Source: Dermatophagoides farinae (lineage: Eukaryota > Arthropoda > Arachnida > Sarcoptiformes > Pyroglyphidae). From it: a stretch of DNA of 64,000 bases. Position 1 is the stretch's first letter. Every line of letters starts with the position of its first letter. The notes below the pieces were generated by a model, which saw nothing but the letters and a program-made list of their open reading frames with translations, was not told the DNA's origin and made no database searches. The position numbers and the translations under genes were made by a program. Where the stretch lies: NCBI RefSeq assembly GCF_024713945.1, contig NC_134678.1:3472001-3536000 (forward strand), written 5' to 3'. Positions 1-13,386 of the stretch are shown here, one piece after another.

Positions 1-3000
1 GATCAAATGTTGATGAATGAATATGATTAGTTTGCATAGTGAAAATGTATTTTTTTTGTTGTAGTTGTTGATGATGATGATGATGATGAAACTTGGTATA
101 TTTTTTCCACGTTGATTCATGTATGCTTTCTCACGCACACATTTGCAATTTATTGTGTTTGTTTTTTGCGCGAGTTTATGTAATAATAAGAATCATTCTG
201 GTTGTTTGCTCAATAATGATAATGAGACATTGTTTGTTGCCATCAATAGTAGTAGTAGAGAGTTTAGAGAATAACGGAAACAGAACTTATACAAGCAAAA
301 ATTATGCAGATTAGAACATGAACGTTTGTGATATAAAATACCACTGTAGACTAATTAAATTGTCAAACACCACACTACTTAGTCTATTTGAAGTTTTTTT
401 TTTGTTGTCGACAATTGATAAATAAACACTTTTTGATTAGAATTTATTTCGTACGGTTTTTTTTTTGGATTTAAATCAAACTAATTAAAATATTCAAGAA
501 TCATTGATTTATTCAATTGAAAGCATTTTCGTATTTGAATTTGTTTTCCGGGTTACGTGTTTTTGGGCGTGTTGTTTTTTTTCTGGTTCATTTGTTTCCC
601 TATATATATATGCTATGATTGAACTAGAATCTGTAAAAATTAAAAAAAACAAACGGAAATTGAATTGAGTTGTGTGGAGTTGAGTTGAATTGACTTTACT
701 TGAGGTCACCAACCACCGAAACAAACAAAACTGAACCCAACAACCATCAATATATATATATATATTCTAATTGAGTTTTAATGTTGAGTTGAGTTAAATG
801 TTTGATTTGATATTGTTATATCTTGTTTCTGTGTATTTTCTTCTCTTTTTTTTTGATTTACGAAACGGAGAAATTTTCCATTCCTTTTTTTTTGTTAGAC
901 TAGTATACACACATACACAACACACACACACACACACTCAGTGTATTTATGCATGAAACAAAAATTATGACAAGAACAAAAAAAAACATGATTTAAAAGC
1001 TTTTCGGTATTCATTCTTGTCAGGATACAATACAGCATCCATATCTATGTATTTATAATGTATTTGAACGAGAGAGTGCTATATTCTACACATTAGTATA
1101 AAATGGTTAAATCGAATGTAAAAAAAAGGAAGGAAGAAAAAAAAAGAAAAATTACAAAATAATAGCTATGTTATAAACGAAAAAGATGATGAAACTTTGA
1201 ATTGTGTGCGACATATTGTCTGATTAGCCTAAAGCGAAAAATGTTTTTATTTTTATAAGCAAAAAAAAAACCACATTTTCATCATCATCATCAATAGTAG
1301 TAGTAATAAGAATAAAAAGTTTCTATTGAATAAAATTTGTTCAACAAATTATTCCAATGATGATGATGATGATGGAATTTGAACAAAGTTCACTTCGAAT
1401 TCTTAGCCAGGATTCTAAGGAATCGAATCAAACAAAAAAAAATCGGACAACGTGGCCACAATTTGTATGGTTGTTGTCAACCACTTCTACATATTTTTAT
1501 ATAGCTTGCTTGTATGTTTTTTTTTCCAAAAAAAAAATAGTAACATTTTTTTCTGGTTCGATTTCGATGATGATGATGCATTGAAAAAAACTGTGCAATT
1601 TTTTTTTCATATTCCAAAAAAATGTAAATCATCATTTCTTCATGACATCATCCATCATATGAACTTAATGCATTGTACAAAAAAAAAAGTTTTGTCTGAA
1701 AACAAGCAAAAAAAAAAAAAAAATTTCTGTTCACACTTTTCATTTTAGAACAGAAAGGTTACAATGTATATATAGATAATATTCTTGTTAATTTAATTAA
1801 TGAACATTATTAATTCTTTGCTGTTTTGTGGTCATCGTCAATGTGATGTATGAATGTACACACACACACACACACACTAGACGGCGGCTCATCATTGGGA
1901 ATTTTGAATTCATCATTTTCAAAAAAAAACTCATAGAAAAATAAAGAATCTTTCTCTCTTTTTTTTCATTTATAAAATAATGTTATATATATATTATATG
2001 TGTAGGATGATCAAGTTTTTTTTCTATATTTTCTTGATTTTCTCAGATTGTTACTATTCAAATGTCAAATTTTTTCATCTTGAAGTTTTGGCGAAATATT
2101 AAAATTTTTAGCCCAAAATAAAGACAGCTTTTGACACATTCACAATCATTGTCGAAACATCGTTTGCATCTGTGTATAATAACCTTTCATATTTAATAAT
2201 TATTTTATAGATTCGAAAAGATTCAACGATGATGATGTGTAATTCAATTTGTCAAAAAAAATTTTTTTTTTCATTCATTTCACTGAATAAAAATAATTGG
2301 ACAATCTGACCTTGGAAACAACAACAGCAACAATAAAAGAAAAAAAGAAATTATATTATAATAACGACACAATTAACCTGTCATCGAATTGTCGTTGTCG
2401 TTAAACCTTGAACCATGAATTTATTTACGCTTAATAATATTATTATTCTCATAATGATATGATTGTAATTTGATGCAAAAATAATTGACCATATGTGTGA
2501 TATATGGTGGTCAATTATTATTATTATACGAATCAGAATTTCATGTGTCTCATGAGATATGGAGAATTTTCTTTCATCTTTATCTCTTTAGGTTTTTTTT
2601 GTTTTGTTTTTTGTTTTCTATGATCATTAACACAGAGGAAACAATTTCTTTGTTTTGCCTTTTTTTGTCGCCTAAATTTAATCATCAACGAATTATATTC
2701 CTCAAACATGATGAGATTTTTTTTGTGCATGCGGTTTTCCATTTCTTACCACTTTTATGAATGAAAAATGATTCAATATTGAATTCAATCAATTTGTTGT
2801 TGATTTCATTTCATCATTCAGTATATGAAATAATGATGAACGGCTGTTTTGACGTTGGCGTCAAGAAACATTTGAAAGAAAGAATAAATTTCTTTTTAAA
2901 AATTAAAATTTTCTTGGAATTTTTTGTTTTTTTTTCTTGAAATATTTACGTAGGAAATATCGTGAATTTAAAATATAAATTTTTGGAAAATAATTCAAAT

Positions 3001-3568
3001 GCTAATAATAACCGACAATAGAATAACAAATCTTTTTTTTTGACGCCTTAAAGGCATATATCCCAAATCATCATATTCATATTTTGATCAATTTTTTTCT
3101 TGTTAGTTCTTCTTTTCGATTATATCATCGGGAATATGAATATAAATCAAAATCCAAATATATACAACACCAACAATATATACATCTTGAATAACCGAAA
3201 CGATTTTAATTTGAATTTTTTTTTCTAATTTCATTCCATCAGCTTTATATAAAGTGTAACAATAGAAAAAGATGAATGAAATTCTTTTTTTTCGATTCCC
3301 CATAATGGTTGTGGTTGTGGTGGTGGTTTATTAATTTTATCGATTTATTAAGGACAAAAAAAACTAATAGTAAAAATACAATAATGATGATTGAAAAGAA
3401 TTGATACACAACTCATTTATAATTGAAATTTGTTTTTTTTTCATTTATTTTGGCTTTTTCTCACTTTTCCCTTTATATATTTTTTTTCTCCATGTTATTC
3501 CATCATTATCATTATCCACAATTTGATGGTTAATTCTTTTTATTTTCTCATTATTTTTTTTCACAAAG
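1..3568. other. AT-rich non-coding stretch, probably intron of the DUOXA gene
   Basis: No conserved coding exon is visible. The open frames here are poly-F/L/K translations of T- and A-runs. It holds short CA tracts (about 921-937 and 1858-1877), GAT runs and poly-A/T runs. The first DUOXA exon seen begins at 3569 in the middle of a codon (two bases of a split codon), so an upstream exon must exist. I did not find the family's N-terminal membrane and extracellular-loop sequence here, so this stretch is most likely intron and the missing exons lie to the left of the window. Confidence 0.6.
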
Positions 3569-6500
3569 CTAATCAAATGAAACATGAATTTCAACGTGCA
3601 TTAGCCAAAGGATTACCATTTCCAATATTGACCATTTCAGAATATTTAAGCCAAGATGGTGAAGGCTTTAATTGGGGTCGTCATTATCGTTTGGCCGGTT
3701 ATTATACAAGCATTTCATTATGGTAAGTATATTAAAATGGATGATGATAGTGGTGAATCAAAAAAAAAAAAAAAATTCCCAGATTCCTTTTTTCTTTTGT
3801 TTTCCGGATGTGATCGGGATTTGTTGTTAAATTTTGTTTGTCTCTTGCTGTGACAACAAACAACACATGATGAGAATTTTTCACTATCCATCTATTACGA
3901 TAAAATGAAAACAAATGGATCAAGTCCAATCACAATTTATTCTCATCATCAATTTCTTTCTCATTGTCTATTTAATTTCCTTTTTTTTTGTAATTTTAGG
4001 CTAGCGTTTGCAAGCTGGATATTAATGAATATATTGCTTTGTGCCGTACCAAGATATGGTGCATATACGATGCAATTAACTGGCTTACTAATGTTACTAT
4101 CAAATCTACTATATGTTATGATGATACCATCTAAACCATTACGTATACCATTTGAAGGTTCAACATTAATATTCACATATGGTTGGTGTTTTTGGCTTGT
4201 TTTTGCCGCTGGTATGTATTGTTTTCATTTAAATTATTAGATATAATGGTACATTTTCTATTGAAAAAAATTAATTTTTTTCAATTTTTTTCCGAATTCG
4301 TTTGTTGTATATAGGTTTAACAGCCTGTTTTATCGGTGCAACCGTATCCATTGTTGATATTCTATTTCCGAATAAATTTTCAACAATACTTGAAGTTGAT
4401 TATGATACACCATATCGTTATTTTGTTGGAAATGATATACATATTATTGGTTCATTACCACCACCATTGAATGCATATTATTATCATCATCAACATCAAT
4501 CAAGCCTATCGACGGCAAGTCATCAAAGTAGTAGCCATCATCTTTATCAGAAAAAAAAATCATCCACTAATATGATTCGTCATTATTCAGCATCAAAAAC
4601 TGGTATGTTTCTTTTTTTTCATTATAAAAATAATTTGATCCCATTCACAAATATTCATTTGGCCGGAAAAATTATTGTTTTCGTTTTTATCATTGTTACA
4701 GCTTCATTAACAACAAATACATCATCTTGTTGTGCTGGATCAACTACACGATTAACTGCACATCATCAATCGATAATCAAAACAAAAAGTGATGCATCCA
4801 CATGCACTAGGGATGATGTTGATGATCTAATAATGATGATGGCTAATGAAACTCAGGAAAATCATGATGAAACAATCACCGCCACTCAATGTATGACAGA
4901 TTCTGATAGCAGCAGTAAACAAACATTCATAACTAAAGTGGAAATCGAGTCAAACGCTAATGATGATAATAATAATAATACGGTAATTGTTTCAAATTAT
5001 TCAAAGGATTCTGTACAACGAACAAATCAATTGAATCAAAATGATAAAATATTCAATAATAATAACAGCAACAATGATCACAATGATGATGGTGATAAGC
5101 AATTTGCTTTTGAAAATCGAGCTTATCAAATTGATGATGATGATGATGATTTTAAGAATGATAATAATAATTGTTTATTAATGGATGAAAATCAAACAAC
5201 TGTACAGCAGAAGCAAATGAAAGAAAAACCATCAAAAGAATTATTGATGATATCAACTACTCCATCGCCATTGATGAAATCTACATCTTCATCATCGCCG
5301 TCGTCTTCCGCATCATCTATATCTACAGATATTGATGATGATGATGATGATGATGTTGATAATGATGATGAAAATGAAAGTGATGTTAGCACAACAATGA
5401 TCGATGGAAAACGAGCTATTTCATTATCGAATTTTGGAAAATATACTGAACAACGTGAAAAACGTGAAGGTTTATTCAATCGTTCATCAATGATTGGACC
5501 AACATTTGGTCATCCATTGGCTAGTGCTGGATTTCGTGCAGTAAAATCTGGATTTATTACTAGGTAAGTAGAATTATTTTCTGTTTGTTTGTTCAGATGC
5601 TGATATTTATTATTTTTACTATTACTATTCGTTGAATTTCCGGGACAAAAAAAAACTTCAACTATATAATGTAAAATATTTGATATCGAGCCAAATTCCC
5701 ATTTTTTTTTAGTATTGAGAAAATGTTTATTATTTATATGTAACCGGGTTATAAATAACCGGTTAAATCAACAATAACAAATACACACACACACACACAA
5801 ACATAGTGAATGAGCATCAATAATAATATCATTCATTGATTGAAAGTAAAAATGATGAGTAAAGAAAATTGAAAATTTCATTCATTCAAAATGATAAACA
5901 TTATTATTGCTTATGTTATACACAGACATATATATTTGATATATTCTTTATTTCTTCTAAGAATGAAGCTTCAAAAAGAATCAAGAATTTATTTTGAAGC
6001 ATCTGCCAAATTATGTTTATATTATGCAATATAATTTAAACGTCAGGCTTTGTTATTGTTTGATGTTTGGCAAGAATAAAAATTTGAATCGTTTTTTTTT
6101 GTGTGTGTGTGTTTGGTTAATACAAATTGGCAACCAATTTTTTGATTAGATCATAATCAAATCAAATCTGAATTGAATCAATGATTTGATTCTTTTTTTG
6201 GCTTCGATTTATTTTATAAAAAAAAAATTTTTATTCATCACAAAATTGCTATTTATAATCATCATCATTATATATATTGATTACGAAATTTTTTTCCCAG
6301 TTTTATTTGCATAGATTTATTGTCATAAGAAATGTGTCAATATTTTTTTTCTGATTGTTGTTTGTTTTCTCAAGAGATGTTCGTGGTTTTTATCGTTCGA
6401 AAACAGTCCTGGTTATTGTTAACTTTTGCTAGAGAATTAGAAAACAAAGAAAATTATTAAATTTCCATTTTGAATTTACATTGTTTCTTCTGTTATGTAT

Positions 6501-8886
6501 TGGTTTCGTTTAGAATCATCATAATCATCGTCATCGAGAGAATTCTTTTATTGATTTTAAATTATTCTTGCTTCTGTATGTTTTTGAAATTTTTGAGTTT
6601 ATTTTTATTAAAAAAAATTCCTGTTTTGTTTGTTTGAATTCAGTTGATTTATTTTCTTACTCTGCCAAAAAAATTTTTTTTGCTAAAAAGCTAAAAAGCG
6701 AAAAAAATGAGAAAACAAAAGACTTTGTGACCATTCGAGAGTTTGTATCATCAATTTTGAACTTTTTCCTTGAACAGTAAAGAAAAATGAATAGCATTCT
6801 AGTTTCCGAATTTTTTTTTCTTTTTTCCAAATAAATTTATTGTAAACCTATGTTTCCTTGTTTCTTGGTTCTTGGTTCTAGGTTTATCCTGACATACACA
6901 CACACACACAACAAACACGAAGAATTAGACATGAAAGAATGTATTAGATGTTTTGTGTTTGTGTGTATTTTATGATGATTTATTATTTACTTTTCAAAAA
7001 TAACAATACATAATTCTGCTAAAACAGATCATGTATGCATGATCATCAACAAATGAAAAATTTTCTCTGTATTTGAAAATCCGAGATGCTTGATTCGTGA
7101 TGTGAAGAATAAGGAATGTTTAAACGGAAACCCACATATCCAAAAAAAAAATCAATGTCTTGAATTATCATGAAAAAATTGGAAAGAATTTTTGATATTT
7201 TATTTTAGAAACTTTGAAAATGAACCTAATAATAATGGCAATCAATAATTAATTTTTTTTACCAATTTCATCATCATCTCTCTATCAATTTCATGATGAT
7301 GATGATGATAATGATGATCATCACTGAAAAAACTGTTTATAAAGAAAAACTATCATCATCATTATTAAGAAACAAGAAAAAAATGTCAAGTTATTTTTTT
7401 GTGTATACTTCGCAATAAGAGGTGGAGATTTTCCATTCATTTATTCTTTTCGCATGGAATCGATGAAAATTCTCAAGAAAAAGTATCCAAGGAAAAAAAA
7501 TCTCAAACACACATATATAAAACAAAAATCGATTAGCAACATTTTTTTTTTGGGCTAAAATCAAATTTTTGCATTCTTTCGGCACATCATCATCGCCATC
7601 ATTATCGAAGAAATAATGATGATCCTTTTTGTTGTTGTTGTTGTATATTCATATATCGTCGTATAGTCTCATATTTTTCTTTTATTTTTTAAGACTAGCT
7701 GTTTATTCTGTCTCGTTTTTGTACTCAATTTTTTCCCTGAATATTCAATGTTTGTTCGATGCACTCACACATACGCACACATTTCGTTTTCGATTATTAT
7801 GAATTATATTGTTTCTTTGTTTTTTAAAAGAAATTTTACATTTTTTTTCAATCTATAGAGTCTAGATTTTATTTAGTTTAGTTTATTTTCTTTCTCCATG
7901 CCATTCATTTTTTTTTAATTCTATTAATTCATATGACTTGTTTCTTTTTACTGTTACTGTTTTATATATGAAGAAAATGAATGATTTTCAAATAGTAAAA
8001 AATGAATAAAAAAGTAAGCTTTTTTGGGGGGAGGGGATGAAATTCTCCACTTTTTTTTAACATTCTTAAGCCAGATTGTTTCGTGTATGATCGATTCAAT
8101 ATAATATATAATTCAAGTTCATAATTTTCGATCGAATGATCGATTTTTGTCCCATTTTTTTTATACTCAACAAAAATGAACTCTGTTTTATTTTTTTTTT
8201 ATTCTGGTTTTGGGTAGTACATAATAATATTTCAAAAGACCCAGAACAACAACAACAATAACAAAGTAGATCAACAATAACAAAGTTTATAACGACGACC
8301 ACAATTGACAATATTTTTACCTTTGTAAATGATGATTATTATCGTTGTTGTTGTTGTTGTTGTTTGCTCATGTTTATTCTCTTCTCATTATGTTTCCCAT
8401 CATTGATTTTGATCGATTTTTTTTGAAAAAATATTAAACAGAGTGACAATGATGATGAATGAAACGAAAAAAAAACTAAAAGTTTTATCGATATATAAAT
8501 CTTGAATAAATGAAATTGTAACAGGGATTTGAATTTGTTTTCAAACTGGGCGTATATATATAGTTTCAATTTACTTTTTTTTTATTTGGTTTTGTTAGGT
8601 TTGTTTTCATTCTCTTTCACTATACTTATGATGTTTGGTGTGTCGTTCATTATGAAATCGAAAAATACATTGTTAAATTTCAGGTTTAAACTGGTCTGGT
8701 TTTTTGTTGATATAGTCTACTTTTATTTTTATTTCATCTTGGTTTAGTTACTTTTTCATCATCATCATCATATACACATGATGATGATGATGATGATGAT
8801 GATTGCCTTTATGCTTAATTTTTATCATTACTTTTCCATTAAATCAATTTGATATGAATTAAGAGAATGTATGTTGTTATGGTGTT

Positions 8887-8917
<31 letters not shown>

Positions 8918-11900
8918 TTAGGCTTCTTTTCTACCACCACCATTTATTCTGAAAAAAGGGATTCAGTATACATTCTATATATGAACAAAAAAGTTGGATT
9001 TTTAGTTTCCAATGATTCGCTCGGGACCCGAACCGGAAAAATTGAAAAAAAATCTATTTTTTTTTAGTCTTTGATTATAGCTTTTATCGTTATAATGTTT
9101 TTGATCATCATACATCATACATCCATGTGTATATATAAATGATGAAAGCCAAAAATTTTATTTTTCTTTAAAAAAAAACTTTTAATTTACTTGCTTATAC
9201 ACCATCATCATCATCAACTAACTAACTAACTATTATAGCCAATAGTATCGTTTCCGTAATATTGTGATGATGGTGGTCGATGAACAACAACAACAACAAC
9301 AACATAGCTCTAATGGAGCTAATAATAACTAGAGTAAAACGAAAAACCTAAACGAAGAAAACAATTTCGAAATCTCACACTAATCTCGGCTAATGGAGGG
9401 TGCAAGAGAGAGAGAGAAAGAAAGAGAGCTTATGGATCACGTAATTCTTTTCTATCGTTATAGCTTCTAGTAATCTTTACACACACACACACACACAATC
9501 TATTATTATCTTTAAAAATCTATATTATCAAAATAATTTGATGATCATCATCACGATTAAATGATTGTTTATAGTAATGATGACTCACACTATTCTAGTT
9601 GTGATATATAAATATATATCATTCATTTGAATCGATCCTTTAAAATTAATTAGCTGTTGATTGATTTTTTTTTCTTTTTTTTTCTCCGATTCTTATTTAT
9701 CATCATCTGTCATGATCATTACTATGAATGAAATGATTTATGTGATTAATTGTGCTTGCTTGCCACCATTAAATTATCATTATGATTTGAATTTATTTCT
9801 GTTTCCATATGTTTTCTTCATCATTATCGTCATCATGATGATTGTGATTGATTATGATTTTCCGCTTGTTATGCAGCCATAACAACAATGATGGTGTAAT
9901 CATAACATGTAGAAATTCTTTACCTGTGCAGTGAACATATATACATTATGTAGAAAATCTAGTTTTTTTTTATTTGACTCAAAATAGATGGATTGAGGGC
10001 AACGGGTTGATATTGTAATTAAAATGATTATGTTATAATTATTATCATTGAAATGTCGAAATTTATCATTATGATATCAATGTTTGTAGTATAATCAAGA
10101 ATATTGTAATCATAATCATCATCAATTGCTACAGTGTGATCCAAAAGTGAAAAAATTATTAACCTTTATTTTTGGTGATGTTTGATTCTACACACACACA
10201 CACTGATTACCATCACCATCGACATCGACACACACAATACATAAACCACATATGACCAATGTTTGTTGATTGCTTGTTTGTTTTATTTTCTATTTATTTA
10301 TTTGTATTCACATTGTAAAACAAAATATTCTATTTTAAAACCCAAAAAAAAAAAAAAAAATATTATGTCAGTGTTGTTGATTGATTGAAAGGTTTTTTCT
10401 TTTGTTGAACAATTTTTTTGACAATTTTCAACTTTCATAATGATTATCATCATTATTATTATTTAAATTATAATGTTAACCATATGGCTGAACATTGAAT
10501 AAATGAATGCTGATTATCATCAATTCTATCAACACAAATGATGATTATGATGATGATAAATGTCAAAAGTATGTGCTTCTCCACATATATTATATGATTG
10601 ATAAGTTCATTGTGTTTCAATCGAATATCACTGTGTTTGTTTGGCTCCTTTGAATATAACATCATTTTTTTTGTATTTAATTATAATATATGAAATGAAT
10701 GAATGAATGATAATTGTCAGGCTTAAACAATCATCAATGTCACTTATTTATCATCATGTGTTTTGTTACAATTTAAATTTTTTCTTTTTGTTTTTTTGTT
10801 GATGGAATGATGAATAATCAAAAGAATTGCAATTTGCAACAATAGTTATTCTGTTCAACAATCACAATGATCTAAATTTGTGTTTTTGAGCTAATTTTTA
10901 CCTGCTTCTAAATTCCAGCTGGCTTATGGTTTTTTTTTTTTTTTGGATACACACATCTTTTTTTTTGCTTTCTATAGTACCAAATGAATGGTTAAATGGC
11001 TACTGTTTCGCAGATAGTGTTTCAAGTATCTGTCAAGTATATATAACTTAAGATGTTGTATCATAACCATAATATGGAAAAAAAAGAAGGTAACCATATT
11101 CTTCTATCATGAAAAAAAGTTTGAAATAAGCTGAAAAGAAAAAACTTATGCAATAGAAAAAAAAACAAACTAATTTGGCATTTCGTTGATTGATAATGAG
11201 AATTTGGAATGAATATACATGTATTATGTGTCTTCAACCTCAAAACAAAATAATTGGTAAAGTAATAGTTTTTTTTTGTTGCCTTGTTGCCTTGTATGTT
11301 CATGGTATGGTGCACGAAATTTTTCCATTCAAAATGTGTTTGTGTGTGTGTGTGTGTGTGTATGTGTTAGCTCAGATCTTTGGCACTTGGTTTTTCTTTC
11401 ATTCATTTTTCTTGCATTCTTGGTGTCTCAAATGCACACACACATACACACCCTTTTAATATTAATAAATGGCCTAATAATAATTCGTCATATGACATAT
11501 AATATATATATTTTTTCTTTTGGTCGGTTGTCTTTTTCTTTTACTTTTTCGTTTCTTCGTAATTAATTGATGAACTTCATAATGTTTTATGATGTGTGTG
11601 TGTGTGCGATGTTTGCAAGTTGCTTATAGTTTTTTTTTTTTTGGTTGGCATTACTAAAGTTTGAATCCTCTGAGCAAAAGGTAACTAAAAACGACTTTCT
11701 ATTTCTCAATGATGCTGATGATGATGATGATGATTACTGTAAGTTACAGTCTTTCAAAAAAAAGTAAAGAAAGAAAAATTCCTATGAACTATGGATTTTT
11801 TTCTACATTTTCATGATGAATTTATGCCCGGAATTCAAGAATTTGTTAGTCTGTTTAAAATTATTATGACCAGATAGATAGTAGTAGTGTTAAGATTTAT

Positions 11901-12279
11901 GATTATTGAATTGTAATGAAATATTTCTTATTTTTTTTCATTTTTTTTTGTCTGACCCTTTCCTAATATTATGATGTAAATCTAATAAATCTGGTGGACA
12001 ATCAGAACACAACAACAGCGGAAATTGGAAACAAATGATTCAAAATCAATGAAAAAAACTATGGATAATAATCGAATAAAATCATCATCAATTACATCAC
12101 CATCATCGTCAGTACAGGAAAAGGATACCACTACAACTAATTTAATCTACAATAATAATAATAATAAGAATACTACATCCGGTGGTAGCAGTAATGGTTA
12201 TCATTCTACATCATCATTATCATCATCATCAACGAATGCGGTTCGTGTTGATCTTTCATCATCGGCAGCCATGTGGTGA
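3569..12279 (+). CDS. DUOXA: Dual oxidase maturation factor (DUOXA / mol-NIP family), 3' part of gene, five exons
   Basis: DUOXA proteins are multi-pass membrane proteins that carry dual oxidase from the ER to the plasma membrane, where it makes hydrogen peroxide. Exons joined by phase: 3569-3722, 4000-4211, 4315-4602, 4702-5563 and 12006-12279, giving about 595 residues in the window. Family landmarks are clear: KGLPFPIL and AEYL-like ISEYLSQDG, NWGRHYRLAGYYTS, then membrane segments LAFASWILMNILL, YTMQLTGLLMLLSNLLYV and WCFWLVFAAGLTACFIGATVSIVDIL (the last split by the 4212-4314 intron), and the hallmark LFPNKFSTILEVDYDTPY. After this comes a long extension of about 400 residues, rich in N, D, S and T, with Asp runs and no membrane segments. 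The last exon was chosen because donor AG|GTAAGT at 5563 (phase 2) joins 12006 to restore an Arg codon and then reads TQQQRKLE to a TGA at 12277. If the donor were not used, a TAA at 5565 would end the protein at once. The N-terminus is missing from the window. The core call is firm; the last exon is inferred from splice phase. Confidence 0.88.
4603..4701 (+). other. 99-base in-frame intron within DUOXA
   Basis: GTATGT donor at 4603 and ACAG acceptor ending at 4701. The length is an exact multiple of three and there is no in-frame stop, so the protein frame is kept whether or not it is removed. If retained it would add 33 residues including a hydrophobic run (KIIVFVFIIVTA). I treat it as an intron because both splice sites are canonical and the inserted peptide interrupts a polar region. 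Confidence 0.65.
5564..12005 (+). other. Large (6.4 kb) last intron of DUOXA
   Basis: It starts with a strong GTAAGT donor and ends in CAATCAG. It holds many microsatellites (CA near 5782-5799, GT 8894-8917, CAA near 9283-9303, CA near 9481-9497, GT near 11337-11361) and T-runs. An imperfect fold-back lies at 5730-5765. No exon-like conserved sequence was seen inside it on either strand. Confidence 0.6.
8894..8917. repeat. GT microsatellite
   Basis: Nearly pure GT dinucleotide run inside the last DUOXA intron. Confidence 0.9.
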
Positions 12280-12406
12280 TGATGATTATGAATATGGATT
12301 TGAAATCGTAATGCCAAGAAACAAAAACAAAAAAAAAACAATGACAATATCTATAACATTATCATTATAATCATCATCATAACATTTGGAGACATTGTTT
12401 CTATTC

Positions 12407-12412
12407 AATAAA
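12407..12412 (+). terminator. Polyadenylation signal AATAAA for DUOXA
   Basis: Canonical AATAAA 128 bases past the DUOXA stop codon, followed by an A-run and then T-rich DNA. It is the first such hexamer in the presumed 3' UTR. Confidence 0.5.
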
Positions 12413-12646
12413 AAAAACACCTAACCCACCCACCCACGCACAAACATGAATTTTTGAATTTTTTTTTGTAGCCTATGGCATACATATGTATGTAATATAT
12501 TGTCAACAACAGAACTAAAAAAAAATGTCATCAGAAAACTAGAGAAACATACACACAGACACACATTTGTATTTTTTTTTCAATAGGTCTCATATGTCAA
12601 GCACCAAAAACTTTTGAATTTTCATTCTTCTTTCAATTCTATCCAT

Positions 12647-12671
12647 GGTGATGATGATGATGATGATGATA
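12647..12671. repeat. GAT/ATG microsatellite
   Basis: About eight tandem GAT units; the same triplet recurs all over the window. Confidence 0.9.
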
Positions 12672-12800
12672 ATTATGGTTCCATATGGTTTGAATCATCA
12701 TCATTGTGTATTGTATGCATTTTTTCACTGCTTTGTCTGCCAGTCTGCTTGAATTCAAAACTAACATTTTGGATTTGGACAGAAAAAAATATAATATGAT

Positions 12801-12822
12801 CACACACACACACACACACACA
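12801..12822. repeat. CA microsatellite
   Basis: Pure CA dinucleotide run of eleven units. Confidence 0.9.
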
Positions 12823-13360
12823 TTCATCATAACATTTTTTTTTAATTAAGTCTTTGCTGCTAGTAGTTGTATTTCATTTGTTTCATTTTATGAATTTTGA
12901 TTCGTATTCCATTTCATATTACATTTGTTCCATGTGTTCCTATACATTGATGACAAACACACACATAAAGACAAAAAAAAACACACTGGTTGTGCACGAA
13001 TTTTACATCATCATCATCATCATCATCACATTCCACACAAAGGCATTATTACTATTATTATTTTTCATTTGATTTCTTTCTCTCTCTCTCTTTGTTTTTC
13101 TTTTGAATTTTATTTTTGTATTTGGATTCAGGGCATTTTTTCTTCATTTTTTGTGAATGTGTATATTCTTTGGAATGATTTTTTATTCAAATGCAACTAA
13201 ACAACTTTTTTTTCTTCCGGAATATTCATCATAACATAGTAGATACACACAAACACACACACACACTAGAAACACATTCTATATATTTATAAATGTGATG
13301 AAACAATAGATATTGACAAACTTGATTAGAAAATGCATCCAAAAAATTATCACAACGACT

Positions 13361-13386
13361 ATGATGATGATGATGATGATGATGAT
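13361..13386. repeat. GAT/ATG microsatellite
   Basis: About eight uninterrupted ATG/GAT units. Confidence 0.9.

Noticed and set aside
9009-9030. tRNA-like T-arm (GGTTCGGGTCC on the minus strand)
   Set aside because: The T-stem has a mismatch, and no anticodon arm, D-arm or acceptor stem can be built; the upstream DNA is only A/T runs.
9661-9882. 73-codon open frame in the DUOXA intron
   Set aside because: Low-complexity hydrophobic translation of T-rich and GAT-repeat DNA.
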